Shown here piece after piece: positions 1 to 7,676 of a stretch of 18,458 bases of DNA. A model generated the notes under the pieces. That model was given only the letters and a program-made list of their open reading frames with translations. It was not told where the DNA came from and did no database searches. The DNA lies in contig DBGEOK010000048.1 in the NCBI GenBank assembly GCA_048370855.1, positions 1 to 18,458 of the forward strand, in the 5' to 3' direction. The stretch comes from Limiplasma sp048370855 (GTDB lineage Bacteria > Bacillota > Clostridia > Christensenellales > Aristaeellaceae). The position numbers were made by a program, and so were the translations under genes. Positions within the stretch are counted from its first letter, which is position 1; every line of letters begins with the position of its first letter.

Positions 1-45
1 TCAGTTCTGCCCAACCAGCCCCCTCCATTCTTCTCTTTCTCCCTT

Positions 46-96
46 GGTCAAGGTCGGGTCGTATTTGCTTCGCAAATCTCCACCCTTCCCTTGACC
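46..96. repeat. Composite inverted repeat (long interrupted hairpin)
   Basis: Three nested complementary segments form one long stem. GGTCAAGG (46-53) pairs with CCTTGACC (89-96), GGGT (56-59) with ACCC (82-85), and ATTTGC (63-68) with GCAAAT (72-77) around the loop TTC. There is no T-run on either side, so it is not a textbook intrinsic terminator. It could be an RNA-processing or terminator hairpin of an upstream gene, or a copy of a dispersed palindromic element. The pairing is seen directly; the role is unknown. Confidence 0.6.
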
Positions 97-169
97 TCCT
101 GCTTGGCTCTCTTCGTTACCTATCCTTGACGCCCGTACAAAACGCCATATCTTGCGGGCAGGGGGGTTC

Positions 170-198
170 TTGAATTTTTACAATAAACAGGGTATACT
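170..198 (+). promoter_or_regulatory. Sigma-A type promoter of the isomerase gene
   Basis: A -35 box TTGAAT (170-175) and a -10 box TATACT (193-198) are separated by 17 bases, the optimal spacing. Both are one or two bases from consensus. Transcription would start near 205, leaving a leader of about 60 bases before the start codon at 267. Confidence 0.7.
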
Positions 199-266
199 AA
201 CCGGGTGCAACATGCGACAAGCCATCTGATACGGCGCTTTGCCGGCGGTCAAAGGAGGAACATGAG

Positions 267-1235
267 ATGAAACTTTCTGTTTTTAACCCGGTGCTGAACG
301 GCCAGCCCTTTGAGGACGCCATGAAATACCTGGCGGACAGCGGCGTTCAGGCGGTGGAAATCGGTTGCGGAGGCTTCCCTGGCAAGGCCCACTGCGACCC
401 CGCCGTCCTGCTGGCGGATGAGGAAAAGCTCGACGCTTTTCAGCGCGTGCTGGCGCAGAACCACCTGGAGCTGTGCGCCCTCAGCACGCATGGGAACCCC
501 GTCCACCCGGACCCCGAGGTCGCCAAGCAATACCGCGACGACTTTACCGGCGCGGTGCTTCTGGCGGAAAGGCTGGGGGTGAAGCGCATCGTCGGCTTCA
601 GCGGCTGCCCCGGCGGCGGCCCGCAGGACCGGACGCCAAATTGGGTGACCTGCGCCTGGCCTGAGGACTTCCCCAAAATTCTGGATTACCAGTGGAACGA
701 AGTGCTTATTCCCTACTGGCGCGAGGCGACCGCCTTCGCAGCCGCGCACGGCATTGAAAAAATCGCGCTTGAAATGCATCCGGGCTTCTGCGTATACAAT
801 CCCGAAACGCTGATGCGCCTGCGCGACGCGGTCGGCCCGCTGATTGGGGCGAACTTTGATCCCAGCCACCTTTTCTGGCAGGGCATCGACCCCGTCGCCG
901 CTATCCGTTTCCTCAAGGACGCCATTTATTTCTTTCATGCCAAGGACACCAGGATCGACCCGCTCAACTGCCCCGTCAACGGCGTGCTGGACACCAAAAA
1001 TTTCACCCGAGAGGCCGAGCGGAGCTGGCTGTTCCGAAGCGTCGGGTATGGGCATGACGAGATGGTGTGGAAGGATATCGTCAGCGCCCTGCGCCTGGTG
1101 GGATACGACGACGTGCTTTCCATCGAGCACGAGGACAGCCTGATGAGCGTAAACGAGGGCCTGCAAAAGGCCATCGCGCTGCTGAAACGGGTCATCACCT
1201 TTGAAAGCAAGAACACCGACGTCTTTTGGGCATAA
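267..1235 (+). CDS. Sugar phosphate isomerase/epimerase family protein (AP endonuclease 2-like TIM barrel)
   Basis: A 322-residue protein of the xylose isomerase-like TIM-barrel superfamily, which holds sugar isomerases, epimerases and inosose dehydratases. Candidate metal ligands fall in the expected order on the barrel strands: E169 in ALEMHPG, D198 and H201 in NFDPSH, H224 with D227 in FHAKD, and E287 in SIEHED. No signal peptide is visible, so it is probably cytosolic. The start is fixed by AAAGGAGGA at 251-259; an earlier ATG at 262 stops after two codons. It has its own promoter and is separated by 349 bases from glmM. The substrate cannot be read from sequence. Similar proteins often sit near sugar ABC transporters and dehydrogenases, but no such partner adjoins it here. 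Confidence 0.85.
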   Translation: MKLSVFNPVLNGQPFEDAMKYLADSGVQAVEIGCGGFPGKAHCDPAVLLADEEKLDAFQRVLAQNHLELCALSTHGNPVHPDPEVAKQYRDDFTGAVLLAERLGVKRIVGFSGCPGGGPQDRTPNWVTCAWPEDFPKILDYQWNEVLIPYWREATAFAAAHGIEKIALEMHPGFCVYNPETLMRLRDAVGPLIGANFDPSHLFWQGIDPVAAIRFLKDAIYFFHAKDTRIDPLNCPVNGVLDTKNFTREAERSWLFRSVGYGHDEMVWKDIVSALRLVGYDDVLSIEHEDSLMSVNEGLQKAIALLKRVITFESKNTDVFWA

Positions 1236-1293
1236 AAGCAGTCATGCGCCCGCGGCGGCCCGGAGCGGCCGGCGATGCGGCCCCCGCGCCGGA

Positions 1294-1331
1294 CGGCGGA
1301 AAAGCTCGCCCGACGGCGATCTTTTCCGCCG
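1294..1331. repeat. Near-perfect long hairpin after the isomerase gene
   Basis: CGGCGGAAAAG (1294-1304) pairs fully with CTTTTCCGCCG (1321-1331). Inside it, TCGCC (1306-1310) pairs with GGCGA (1315-1319) around the loop CGAC, with one C/T mismatch between the two helices. The whole element is a 16-pair hairpin. It begins 59 bases after the isomerase stop codon and lacks a following T-run. It may serve as a 3' end or processing structure; that role is inference. Confidence 0.6.
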
Positions 1332-1495
1332 AGGATTGTACAGGGTTTCAATCACCGGTTTGAAAACGGCGACCGCATTTTTCGTCGAAGGCGGAAACGG
1401 GCTGTCCGCCGCTGGCAAAGCCGGACGATACGATTTCATTTGGAGGGGCGGCGGTCCCTCCAAGCTACCCCAAAATGAGTTTGTCAACGGTCTAC

Positions 1496-1514
1496 GGGGC
1501 GGCGCAGCCGCCCC
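1496..1514. repeat. GC-rich perfect hairpin upstream of glmM
   Basis: GGGGCGGC (1496-1503) pairs perfectly with GCCGCCCC (1507-1514) around the three-base loop GCA. It lies about 57 bases before the glmM ribosome binding site, with no T-run after it. A smaller hairpin GGAGGG/CCCTCC lies just before it at 1442-1461. Confidence 0.5.
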
Positions 1515-1584
1515 TATGCCGGCCCTAAAAATAGGACGACTTAAATCAACATAAAATATTCAAATTCGTGCAAGGAGTGTTTAC

Positions 1585-2934
1585 ATGGCCAGATTATTCG
1601 GTACCGACGGCGTTCGGGGCATCGCCAACAGCGAGCTTACCTGCGACCTCGCCTTTCGTTTGGGGCAGGCGAGCGCTTACGTGCTAGCCAGCGACGTTCA
1701 CCGGCCCACCATCCTTGTGGGGCGCGACACGCGCATCAGCGGTGAAATGCTGGAAAGCGCGCTCGTTGCCGGCATATGCAGCGTCGGCGCCCGGGCGGTG
1801 CTGGTGGAGGTGCTGCCCACCCCCGCCATTGCGTATCTCACGCGGTTTTACGAGGCGGACGCCGGCGCCGTCATCAGCGCCAGCCATAACACGGTCGAGT
1901 ATAACGGCATCAAATTTTTTGACAAGAACGGCTATAAGCTGCCTGACTCCATCGAGGACCGGATCGAGGAGATCGTTCTTGGCGGCATGCCCCCCGACCT
2001 GGAGCCCCCTATTGGTGAAAGGGTCGGCAGGCCGGTCCGGCAGCGCAACGCCACGCGGCGGTACGTAGATTTTGTGAAGGAGACCACCGCCGCACGGCTG
2101 GACGGCCTCCATGTGGTGCTGGACTGCGCCCAGGGCGCGAGCTATGAGGTCGCTCCCATGGTCTTCAAGGAGCTGGGCGCGCATGTGAGCTGCTATTACC
2201 ACGAGCCGGACGGCACCAACATCAACGATAACTGCGGCTCCACCCATCCCCGCCGGCTTTGCGAGCTGGTGCGCGAGCTGGGCGCGGACGTCGGCTTTGC
2301 CTTTGACGGGGACGCGGACCGACTGATGGCCGTGGACGAGCGCGGCCAGCTCATCGACGGCGACCGCGTGATGGCCATGCTGGCCCTGTACCTAAAGGAC
2401 CAGGGCAGGCTGCGCGCCAATACCCTTGTCGCTACGGTCATGAGCAACATGGGCCTGGACATCGCCATGAAAAAGCACGGCATCAAAATTGAAAAGACCA
2501 AGGTGGGAGACCGCTATGTGCTGGAAAAAATGCTGGCCGACGGCTATGTGCTCGGCGGCGAGCAGAGCGGCCACGTCATCATGCTGGATTACAACACGAC
2601 GGGAGACGGGCTGATTACCGCCGTACAGCTAATCAGCGCGATGGTCAAGGCGCAGCAGCCATTAAGCCGCCTTGCCGGCGTCATGCAGCTTATGCCGCAA
2701 AGCCAGTTTGCCGCCAATGTAGACGACAAAAAAAAGTATGATTTTGATCAAAATGAAAAAATCGTCGCTATGATTACCGATCTGGAAAAGAAGTACAAGG
2801 ATCGAGGCCGCTTGGTGGTGCGCGCCAGCGGCACGGAGCCGCGCGTGCGAGTGATGATCGAGGGACCCGATCAGCGAGAGATGGATAAGGACGTGTACGC
2901 GCTCAGCAAGCTGATTGAAAAGGAGCTGGCCTGA
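1585..2934 (+). CDS. glmM: Phosphoglucosamine mutase
   Basis: This 449-residue enzyme interconverts glucosamine-6-phosphate and glucosamine-1-phosphate, the step leading to UDP-GlcNAc for peptidoglycan. It has the full four-domain layout of the alpha-D-phosphohexomutase family. The N-terminal motif is LFGTDGVRG. The phosphoserine loop ISASHN has its acceptor at S100. The metal-binding loop DGDADR is at 241-246, the sugar-binding loop GGEQSGH at 324-330, and the phosphate-binding loop RASGTEPRVR at 413-422. Length is normal for the family. The start is supported by AAGGAGTG at 1572-1579. The glucosamine synthase gene glmS, often near glmM, is not in the window. The gene stands alone on the plus strand and converges with the minus-strand cluster that begins at 3063. 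Confidence 0.97.
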   Translation: MARLFGTDGVRGIANSELTCDLAFRLGQASAYVLASDVHRPTILVGRDTRISGEMLESALVAGICSVGARAVLVEVLPTPAIAYLTRFYEADAGAVISASHNTVEYNGIKFFDKNGYKLPDSIEDRIEEIVLGGMPPDLEPPIGERVGRPVRQRNATRRYVDFVKETTAARLDGLHVVLDCAQGASYEVAPMVFKELGAHVSCYYHEPDGTNINDNCGSTHPRRLCELVRELGADVGFAFDGDADRLMAVDERGQLIDGDRVMAMLALYLKDQGRLRANTLVATVMSNMGLDIAMKKHGIKIEKTKVGDRYVLEKMLADGYVLGGEQSGHVIMLDYNTTGDGLITAVQLISAMVKAQQPLSRLAGVMQLMPQSQFAANVDDKKKYDFDQNEKIVAMITDLEKKYKDRGRLVVRASGTEPRVRVMIEGPDQREMDKDVYALSKLIEKELA

Positions 2935-2962
2935 CGCGACCCCGCCGCTTCTCCCATCCTTG

Positions 2963-3041
2963 GGCCGCGAACGCGGCTCAAAAACGGGATCCCGAAGGAT
3001 GAAGCCCTTAGGCAGAGGGCTTGGGAGGCGGCGCCTCCCAA
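2963..3041. terminator. Hairpin cluster between convergent glmM and HAD genes
   Basis: Three hairpins sit between the two convergent stop codons. GCCGCG/CGCGGC lies at 2964-2977 around AA, AAGCCCT/AGGGCTT at 3002-3022, and TTGGGAGGC/GCCTCCCAA at 3021-3041 around GGC. The last two share two bases, so they are alternatives or stack end to end. No clear T-run follows on either strand. Position suggests bidirectional termination or transcript-end stabilisation, which is inference. Confidence 0.45.
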
Positions 3042-3062
3042 CGTCCCCCGCCTCGCGGCCTT

Positions 3063-3671
3063 TCAAATACTCGCAAGAAATGCGCTCAGCCTTTTCACAT
3101 CTCCGTCGGCATAGCAATAGCCGGTCATTCCAACCGCCTCCGCGCCTTCCACGTTGCGGGGAACGTCGTCTATAAATAGGCATTCCTCCGCCGTCAGGCT
3201 GAACCGGTCGCAAAGCCGCCGGTAAATTTCAGGGTCGGGCTTGAGCAGCCGCTCCTCGGCGGATATCAGAACGCCGCTGAAGGCCTTTAAATGAGGAATC
3301 TTGTATTCGTAGGAGTGAAAGCGCGTGCCCGCGTTGGACAGGACGTAGAGGCGGTAGCCGCGGGCCAAAAGGCTTTCAATCACCGCGTCCATGCCCTCCT
3401 TGGGCCATAGCGCGTCCAGGTGCCAGTCCGCCATCACGTCCGCGGCAAGCCGGCGGAGACGCGGCGTATCCAGGCGGCTTTGCGCCGCCTCCAGCAGCGC
3501 TTCCTCTGTAATGGCGCCCCGATCCAGACCGTCTACCCATTCGGGGGCCATAAAGATCGCCTCGTACACGCGCCGGGCCTCTTCCTCGCTTCCTGCATGG
3601 CGAAGGCACGACAGCATCGGGTTGTAAATTAACAGAACCATCCCCATATCAAATACGATGTTGCGAATCAT
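3063..3671 (-). CDS. HAD superfamily hydrolase, subfamily IA (YihX-like phosphatase)
   Basis: A 202-residue HAD-fold phosphatase. Motif I is VFDMGMVL with nucleophile D8; the usual second Asp of DxD is replaced by Gly, as in many FDxGNV-type subfamily IA members such as YihX. Motif II is YVLSNAG (S112, N113), motif III is LLKPDPEIY (K144), and motif IV is CLFIDDVPRN (D168, D169). An alpha-helical cap lies between motifs I and II. The likely activity is hydrolysis of a small sugar or nucleotide phosphate; the substrate is unknown. The ribosome binding site GGGAGG pairs with plus-strand bases 3680-3685. It is the last gene of the minus-strand run, 23 bases after the methyltransferase stop. Confidence 0.88.
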   Translation of the reverse strand: MIRNIVFDMGMVLLIYNPMLSCLRHAGSEEEARRVYEAIFMAPEWVDGLDRGAITEEALLEAAQSRLDTPRLRRLAADVMADWHLDALWPKEGMDAVIESLLARGYRLYVLSNAGTRFHSYEYKIPHLKAFSGVLISAEERLLKPDPEIYRRLCDRFSLTAEECLFIDDVPRNVEGAEAVGMTGYCYADGDVKRLSAFLASI

Positions 3672-3694
3672 CCTACGCGCCTCCCTCTATTTTA

Positions 3695-4474
3695 TCAATG
3701 GTTCATCAGCTCATACATCAGGATTGCCGCCGCGACCGCCGCGTTCAGCGATTCCGCGCCTCCGCGCATGGGCAGGCGATAGCGGTGCGCGCATTCGGCC
3801 AGGGTTTCGGGCGTCAGGCCCGCGCCTTCGTTTCCGATGAGCACGCAAAGCTTTTCCGGAAGGGGATCGCGCTCATAAAAAGGCCCGCCGTCCAGCGCCG
3901 CGCCGATGGTCGCGTAGCCGCGCGCGTTAAGGGCGGCGACGGCGCTCGGCGCGTTTTCAACAAAGGTGATGGGAACGCGGAAAGCGCTCCCCATGGCGGC
4001 GCGAAACGCCTTGGCTCCATAAGGGTCGGCGCAGCCATGCGTAAGCACGCAGCCGTCAAAGCCCGCCGCGTCCAGCGTGCGGAGCATGGTTCCGACATTG
4101 CCGGGGTCCTGCACGTTTTCCAGCAAAAGCAGGCGGCCTTGCTGGGACTCCAGCGGCACGGGGGAGGGAAGCGCGCATACGGCGGCGATCCCCTGCGGGG
4201 TTTTGACCTGTGACAACGCCTCCAGCACGCGCGCGGGCGTCGCGTAGACCGCCGCCCCGGCTGCCTCGGCCTTTTGGATCAGCGGCTTAAAGCGCTCCAG
4301 CTTGTCCGCGTCCACAAAGAGCTGGCGAACGCCTTCCGGGCGGGCGGACAGCGCCTCTCCCACCATATGCTCGCCATCCAGCAGGAAGGCCCCGCAGGCG
4401 GCTCTGTCCCGGCCGGAAACAAGCGCGCGCGCCTTCTGTATGACCGGGTTTTTAACGCTGCTAAGCTCCCGCAT
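3695..4474 (-). CDS. TrmH/SpoU family RNA 2'-O-methyltransferase
   Basis: This 259-residue protein has the SPOUT-class trefoil-knot motifs of 2'-O-ribose methyltransferases acting on rRNA or tRNA with S-adenosylmethionine. Motif 1 is ENVQDPGNVGTMLRT (120-133), with N126 in the catalytic region. Motif 2 is LIGNEGAGL (212-220). Motif 3 is ESLNAAVAAAILMYE (241-255). The N-terminal part (about 1-100) resembles the SpoU substrate-binding domain, including FLLDGEHMVGEAL (30-42). Its start codon comes two bases after the argS stop (TAAGCATG), and no strong ribosome binding site precedes it, so translation is probably coupled to argS. Exact RNA target unknown. Confidence 0.92.
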   Translation of the reverse strand: MRELSSVKNPVIQKARALVSGRDRAACGAFLLDGEHMVGEALSARPEGVRQLFVDADKLERFKPLIQKAEAAGAAVYATPARVLEALSQVKTPQGIAAVCALPSPVPLESQQGRLLLLENVQDPGNVGTMLRTLDAAGFDGCVLTHGCADPYGAKAFRAAMGSAFRVPITFVENAPSAVAALNARGYATIGAALDGGPFYERDPLPEKLCVLIGNEGAGLTPETLAECAHRYRLPMRGGAESLNAAVAAAILMYELMNH

Positions 4475-4476
4475 GC

Positions 4477-6201
4477 TTACATCCGTTCCGGCGCTTCCAT
4501 GCCGATCAGGTACAGGCCGGTCTTGACGGTATGCTTCACGGCGCGCGTCAGCCGGACGCGCGCCTCGCGCGCGCCGGGGTCCTCGTCCAGGATGCGGTTT
4601 TCATAGTAGAATTTGTTGTACGCCTTGCAAAGCTCCGTCACCGCGCGGGTGACGATGCTTGGCTCATAGCGGGCGGCCGCCTCGCGCACCGTTTCCGGGA
4701 AGCGGCTGAGCTGACGCAGCAGCTCCTGGGCATAGTCGTCCGCCAGGGCGTCATAGTCCGGCTCCGCTGGAGAAAGCTCCGCCGCCTTCCTAAGCGCCGA
4801 GCAGCAGCGCGCATGGGTATACTGCACGTAGGGGCCGGTCTCTCCGTCGAAGCTGAGCGCGCGGTCCCAGCAAAAATCAATATCTTTAATGCGGTTGTTT
4901 TGCAAATCCGCGTAAATCACCGCGCCGATGCCCACCTGGCGCGCGACCTCGTCCTTGTTTTCAAGGTTTGGGCTCTTTTCCTCGATAATGTGAAGCGCCT
5001 TTTCCTTGGCGCTCAGCAGCAGGTCCTCCAGATACACCACATGGCCCTTGCGGGTGGACAGGCTCTGCCCCTCGTAGGAAATCATGCCGAAGGCCACATG
5101 CACTAAGTCCTTGGCCCAGTCGTAGCCCATCATTTCCACCACCTTGAACCACTGGCGGAAATGGAGATCCTGCTGGTAGGCCACCACGTAAAGGCATTTG
5201 TCAAAGTCGTATTCGTCCTTGCGCCAAAGCGCCGCCGCGATATCGCGGGTCGCGTAGAGCGTCGCCCCGTCCTTTTTGAGGATGAGGCAGGGCGGCATGC
5301 CCGTCTTTTCCTCGTCCAGGTCCACGATGGAGGCCCCGTCGCTGATGGAGAGCAGGCCCTTTTGCTTGAGCTCGTCGATCACGCGGCCCATTTTGTCATT
5401 ATAGAAGGCCTCGCCGTTGTAGCTGTCAAACGTAACGCCCAGCAGGTCGTAAACGCGCCGCGTGTCGCGCAGGGTCAGCTCCTTGAACCAGTTGAACAGC
5501 TCCATGGCCTCCGCGTCGCCGTCCTCGATGGCCTTAAACCAGCGGCGGCCCTCGTCCTCCAGCTCGGGGGCTTTTTCGGCCTCCTCATGAAAGCGCACAT
5601 ACAGGCGCGTGAGCGCCTCCACGCCGTCGCGCTCCACCTCGTCATGCTCGCCCCATAGCTTGTAGGCGCAGATCAGCTTGCCAAACTGCGTGCCCCAATC
5701 CCCCAGATGATTGATGGCGACGGTCCGGTACCCGAGGAACGCGAAAATGCGCCGGAGGCTCTGGCCGATCATGGTGGTGCTCAGGTGCCCGATATGAAAA
5801 CGCTTGGCGATGTTGATAGAGCTAAAATCCAGGCAGACGGTCTTTCCCGCCCCCTCGCTGCCTGAGCCGTAGCGCTCGCCGACCTCCAGCACGGCGGATA
5901 ACGTCTGCCTGGCAAAATTGGTCCGGTTCAAGTGAAAATTCAGATAGCCTCCGAGCTGCCGGGCCTCGCACAGCTCGGGCGCGGAGATAGCCGAGGCAAG
6001 CTTCGCGGCGATCTGCGGCGGCCCCATATGCAGGGCGCGGCTCAGCTTAAAGCAGGGAAACGCGTAATCTCCCATCTCCCGCTCCGGAGGAACCTCCAGA
6101 AAGCCCGCAATCTCGTCCTCAGACGGCAGCGCGTCCGCGCCGGCAAAGCAGCTTTGAACCGTTTGGGCAATCAGCCCGGCGAGGCGTTTCTTCATTTCCA
6201 T
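4477..6201 (-). CDS. argS: Arginyl-tRNA synthetase
   Basis: This 574-residue class I synthetase charges tRNA-Arg. It shows the N-terminal additional (Add-1) domain (about 1-110). The HIGH signature is at 136-139 in KRFHIGHLSTT, followed by INHLGDWGTQFGKL. The second signature appears as LSTRKG, the variant of KMSKS normal for many ArgRS. The DALR anticodon-binding domain ends in the typical GMEAPERM. The start at 6201 is set by AAGGAGG (plus-strand 6211-6217) nine bases upstream. The frame stays open upstream to 7314, but that part is antisense-frame overlap with the transporter gene and has no family resemblance. The start ATG shares its A with the MATE stop (TAATG), implying translational coupling. 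Confidence 0.97.
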   Translation of the reverse strand: MEMKKRLAGLIAQTVQSCFAGADALPSEDEIAGFLEVPPEREMGDYAFPCFKLSRALHMGPPQIAAKLASAISAPELCEARQLGGYLNFHLNRTNFARQTLSAVLEVGERYGSGSEGAGKTVCLDFSSINIAKRFHIGHLSTTMIGQSLRRIFAFLGYRTVAINHLGDWGTQFGKLICAYKLWGEHDEVERDGVEALTRLYVRFHEEAEKAPELEDEGRRWFKAIEDGDAEAMELFNWFKELTLRDTRRVYDLLGVTFDSYNGEAFYNDKMGRVIDELKQKGLLSISDGASIVDLDEEKTGMPPCLILKKDGATLYATRDIAAALWRKDEYDFDKCLYVVAYQQDLHFRQWFKVVEMMGYDWAKDLVHVAFGMISYEGQSLSTRKGHVVYLEDLLLSAKEKALHIIEEKSPNLENKDEVARQVGIGAVIYADLQNNRIKDIDFCWDRALSFDGETGPYVQYTHARCCSALRKAAELSPAEPDYDALADDYAQELLRQLSRFPETVREAAARYEPSIVTRAVTELCKAYNKFYYENRILDEDPGAREARVRLTRAVKHTVKTGLYLIGMEAPERM

Positions 6202-7637
6202 TATGATAACCCTCCTTCTGTGGCGGTTGGATCGGGGGCGGGAGAGGCGGTTTCCGTTCCCTCCCACAGCAGGCGGCGCTTCCACTTGCCCCGGCAATAG
6301 ACGTAAACGCTCATTAGGCACGCCAGCAGCCAGGAGATCAGCAGCGAGCCGTACAGGCACATCGGATCTCCGGCGGGCAGCTCGGGCGTCCGGGTCAGGT
6401 AGGCCCACAGGTATGCGATTGGCATGCGGATGGCAACCGTTGTAACGATGCTGATCCACATGGGGATTACCGTTTCGCCGGCGCCGCGCATCACGCCCTG
6501 CAGCGTCTGCGTGACCGCGAAGGCGATATACCCGACGGCAAGGATTTGCAGCATCACCGCGCCCATGGATACGATCTCCTCCGTTTGGGTGAACACGCGC
6601 ATCAGCCCTTGGCCAAAAAGCAAAATGCACGCCGTGAGCACGGTAGAGGTTCCAAGGGCCAGAGCCAGCGTGGCCTTGGCGCCCTGATGCACCCGGTCGA
6701 TGCGGCGCGCGCCCACGTTCTGCCCGGTAAAGGTCGTGGCCGCCACGCCGAAGGTGAAGTTGGGCATCATGGCAAACCCGTCCACGCGCATAACGGCGGT
6801 CACGGCGGTGACGACATTGGGGCCGAGCGAGTTGGTCAGCGACTGCACCAAAATGCTGCTGAGCGAAAAGATCATCTGCGTCATACCGGCGGGCACGCCC
6901 AAGCGAACGATGCGGTTCATAATGGGCCGGTCGATCCTGAGGGTTTTCCGGTTGAGGTCCAGGGTATGCATGCGTCGGAGCTTGAGGTAACACAGCACCG
7001 CCGAGATGCCCTGCGAGATGATGGTGGCCCAGGCCACGCCGTCGGTCTTCATGCCCAGCAGCGTAATAAAGGCGACGTCCAGCACAATGTTGAGCACAGA
7101 GGCGATCAGCAGGTAAAAAAGCGGGCTCACGCTGTCCCCCAGGCCACGCAGCACGCCGCTCATGATGGAATAGAACGCCATGCCCGTGATGCCGAGCATG
7201 ACGATGAACAGGTAGTCCGCCGCCATATCGAGCATTTCCTCCGGCGTGCCCAGCAGCTCCAGCAGCGGACGCGCGCAGAGCATGCCGATTACGCTCATGA
7301 GAATGCCGCTCCACAGCGTCAGCATAATGGTGGTGCCCACGGAACGGCTGACCGCTTCGCGGTCCCTCGCCCCGAAATATTGGGACACCACGATTGTCGC
7401 GCCGGTGGAGATACCCATGAACAGCACGATCATCAGGTTGAGCACCGGTCCCGCGAGGCCGACCGCGCCAAGGGCGGCGTCGCCCACGTAACGGCCGACG
7501 ACATACGCGTCCACGGTGTTGTAGAGCTGCTGCGCCAGGTTGCCCAGCAGCAGGGGGATGGCGAACAGCGTGATGCCCGTCGTCGGGTTTCCCTGGGTGA
7601 GGTCGTGCGGGGCAAAGAGCTTCTGGAGCGTTTGCAT
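6201..7637 (-). CDS. MATE family efflux transporter
   Basis: A 478-residue polytopic membrane protein of the MATE family, which exports drugs and other organic cations using sodium or proton gradients. The start of the first helix pair is characteristic: TLFAIPLLLGNLAQQLYNTVDAYVVGRYVG, here near residues 23-52. It is followed by GLAGPVLNLMIVLFMGISTGATIVVSQ and by the second repeat half with IPVG-like VRLGVPAGMTQM. Around twelve hydrophobic segments can be discerned. The start is preceded by a modest AAAGGA. The gene lies 39 bases after pyrH and overlaps argS by one base, an unusual position for a transporter within a translation-gene run. Substrate unknown. Confidence 0.93.
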   Translation of the reverse strand: MQTLQKLFAPHDLTQGNPTTGITLFAIPLLLGNLAQQLYNTVDAYVVGRYVGDAALGAVGLAGPVLNLMIVLFMGISTGATIVVSQYFGARDREAVSRSVGTTIMLTLWSGILMSVIGMLCARPLLELLGTPEEMLDMAADYLFIVMLGITGMAFYSIMSGVLRGLGDSVSPLFYLLIASVLNIVLDVAFITLLGMKTDGVAWATIISQGISAVLCYLKLRRMHTLDLNRKTLRIDRPIMNRIVRLGVPAGMTQMIFSLSSILVQSLTNSLGPNVVTAVTAVMRVDGFAMMPNFTFGVAATTFTGQNVGARRIDRVHQGAKATLALALGTSTVLTACILLFGQGLMRVFTQTEEIVSMGAVMLQILAVGYIAFAVTQTLQGVMRGAGETVIPMWISIVTTVAIRMPIAYLWAYLTRTPELPAGDPMCLYGSLLISWLLACLMSVYVYCRGKWKRRLLWEGTETASPAPDPTATEGGLS

Positions 7638-7676
7638 GTTGGGAGCAATCCTTTCAAGACAAGGGGCTGGGAAGGG

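Larger units (their letters stand above)
1..266. other. Intergenic region upstream of the isomerase gene
   Basis: No coding region is convincing here. The stretch holds a composite palindrome (46-96), a sigma-A type promoter (170-198) and the ribosome binding site AAAGGAGGA (251-259) of the gene starting at 267. The left part is rich in pyrimidines on the plus strand. The gene to the left lies outside the window, so it cannot be told whether the palindrome ends an upstream transcript. Confidence 0.7.
1236..1584. other. Hairpin-rich intergenic region between the isomerase gene and glmM
   Basis: These 349 bases hold no supported gene; open frames here lack ribosome binding sites and family resemblance. 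The region contains four inverted repeats: a long near-perfect hairpin at 1294-1331, TTTCAA/TTGAAA at 1346-1365, GGAGGG/CCCTCC at 1442-1461 and GGGGCGGC/GCCGCCCC at 1496-1514. No convincing sigma-A promoter for glmM was found; an AT-rich patch with TAAAAT (1552-1557) lies too close to the ribosome binding site (1572-1579) to judge. glmM may be read from an upstream promoter through these structures, or from a promoter missed by eye. Confidence 0.6.

Noticed and set aside
249..1166. Long minus-strand open frame opposite the isomerase gene
   Set aside because: It mirrors a GC-rich real gene, has no ribosome binding site or family motifs, and the plus-strand gene has a full set of metal-ligand motifs.
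6202..7314. N-terminal extension of argS by 371 codons
   Set aside because: It is out of frame within the MATE gene, has no family resemblance, and a good ribosome binding site fixes the start at 6201.
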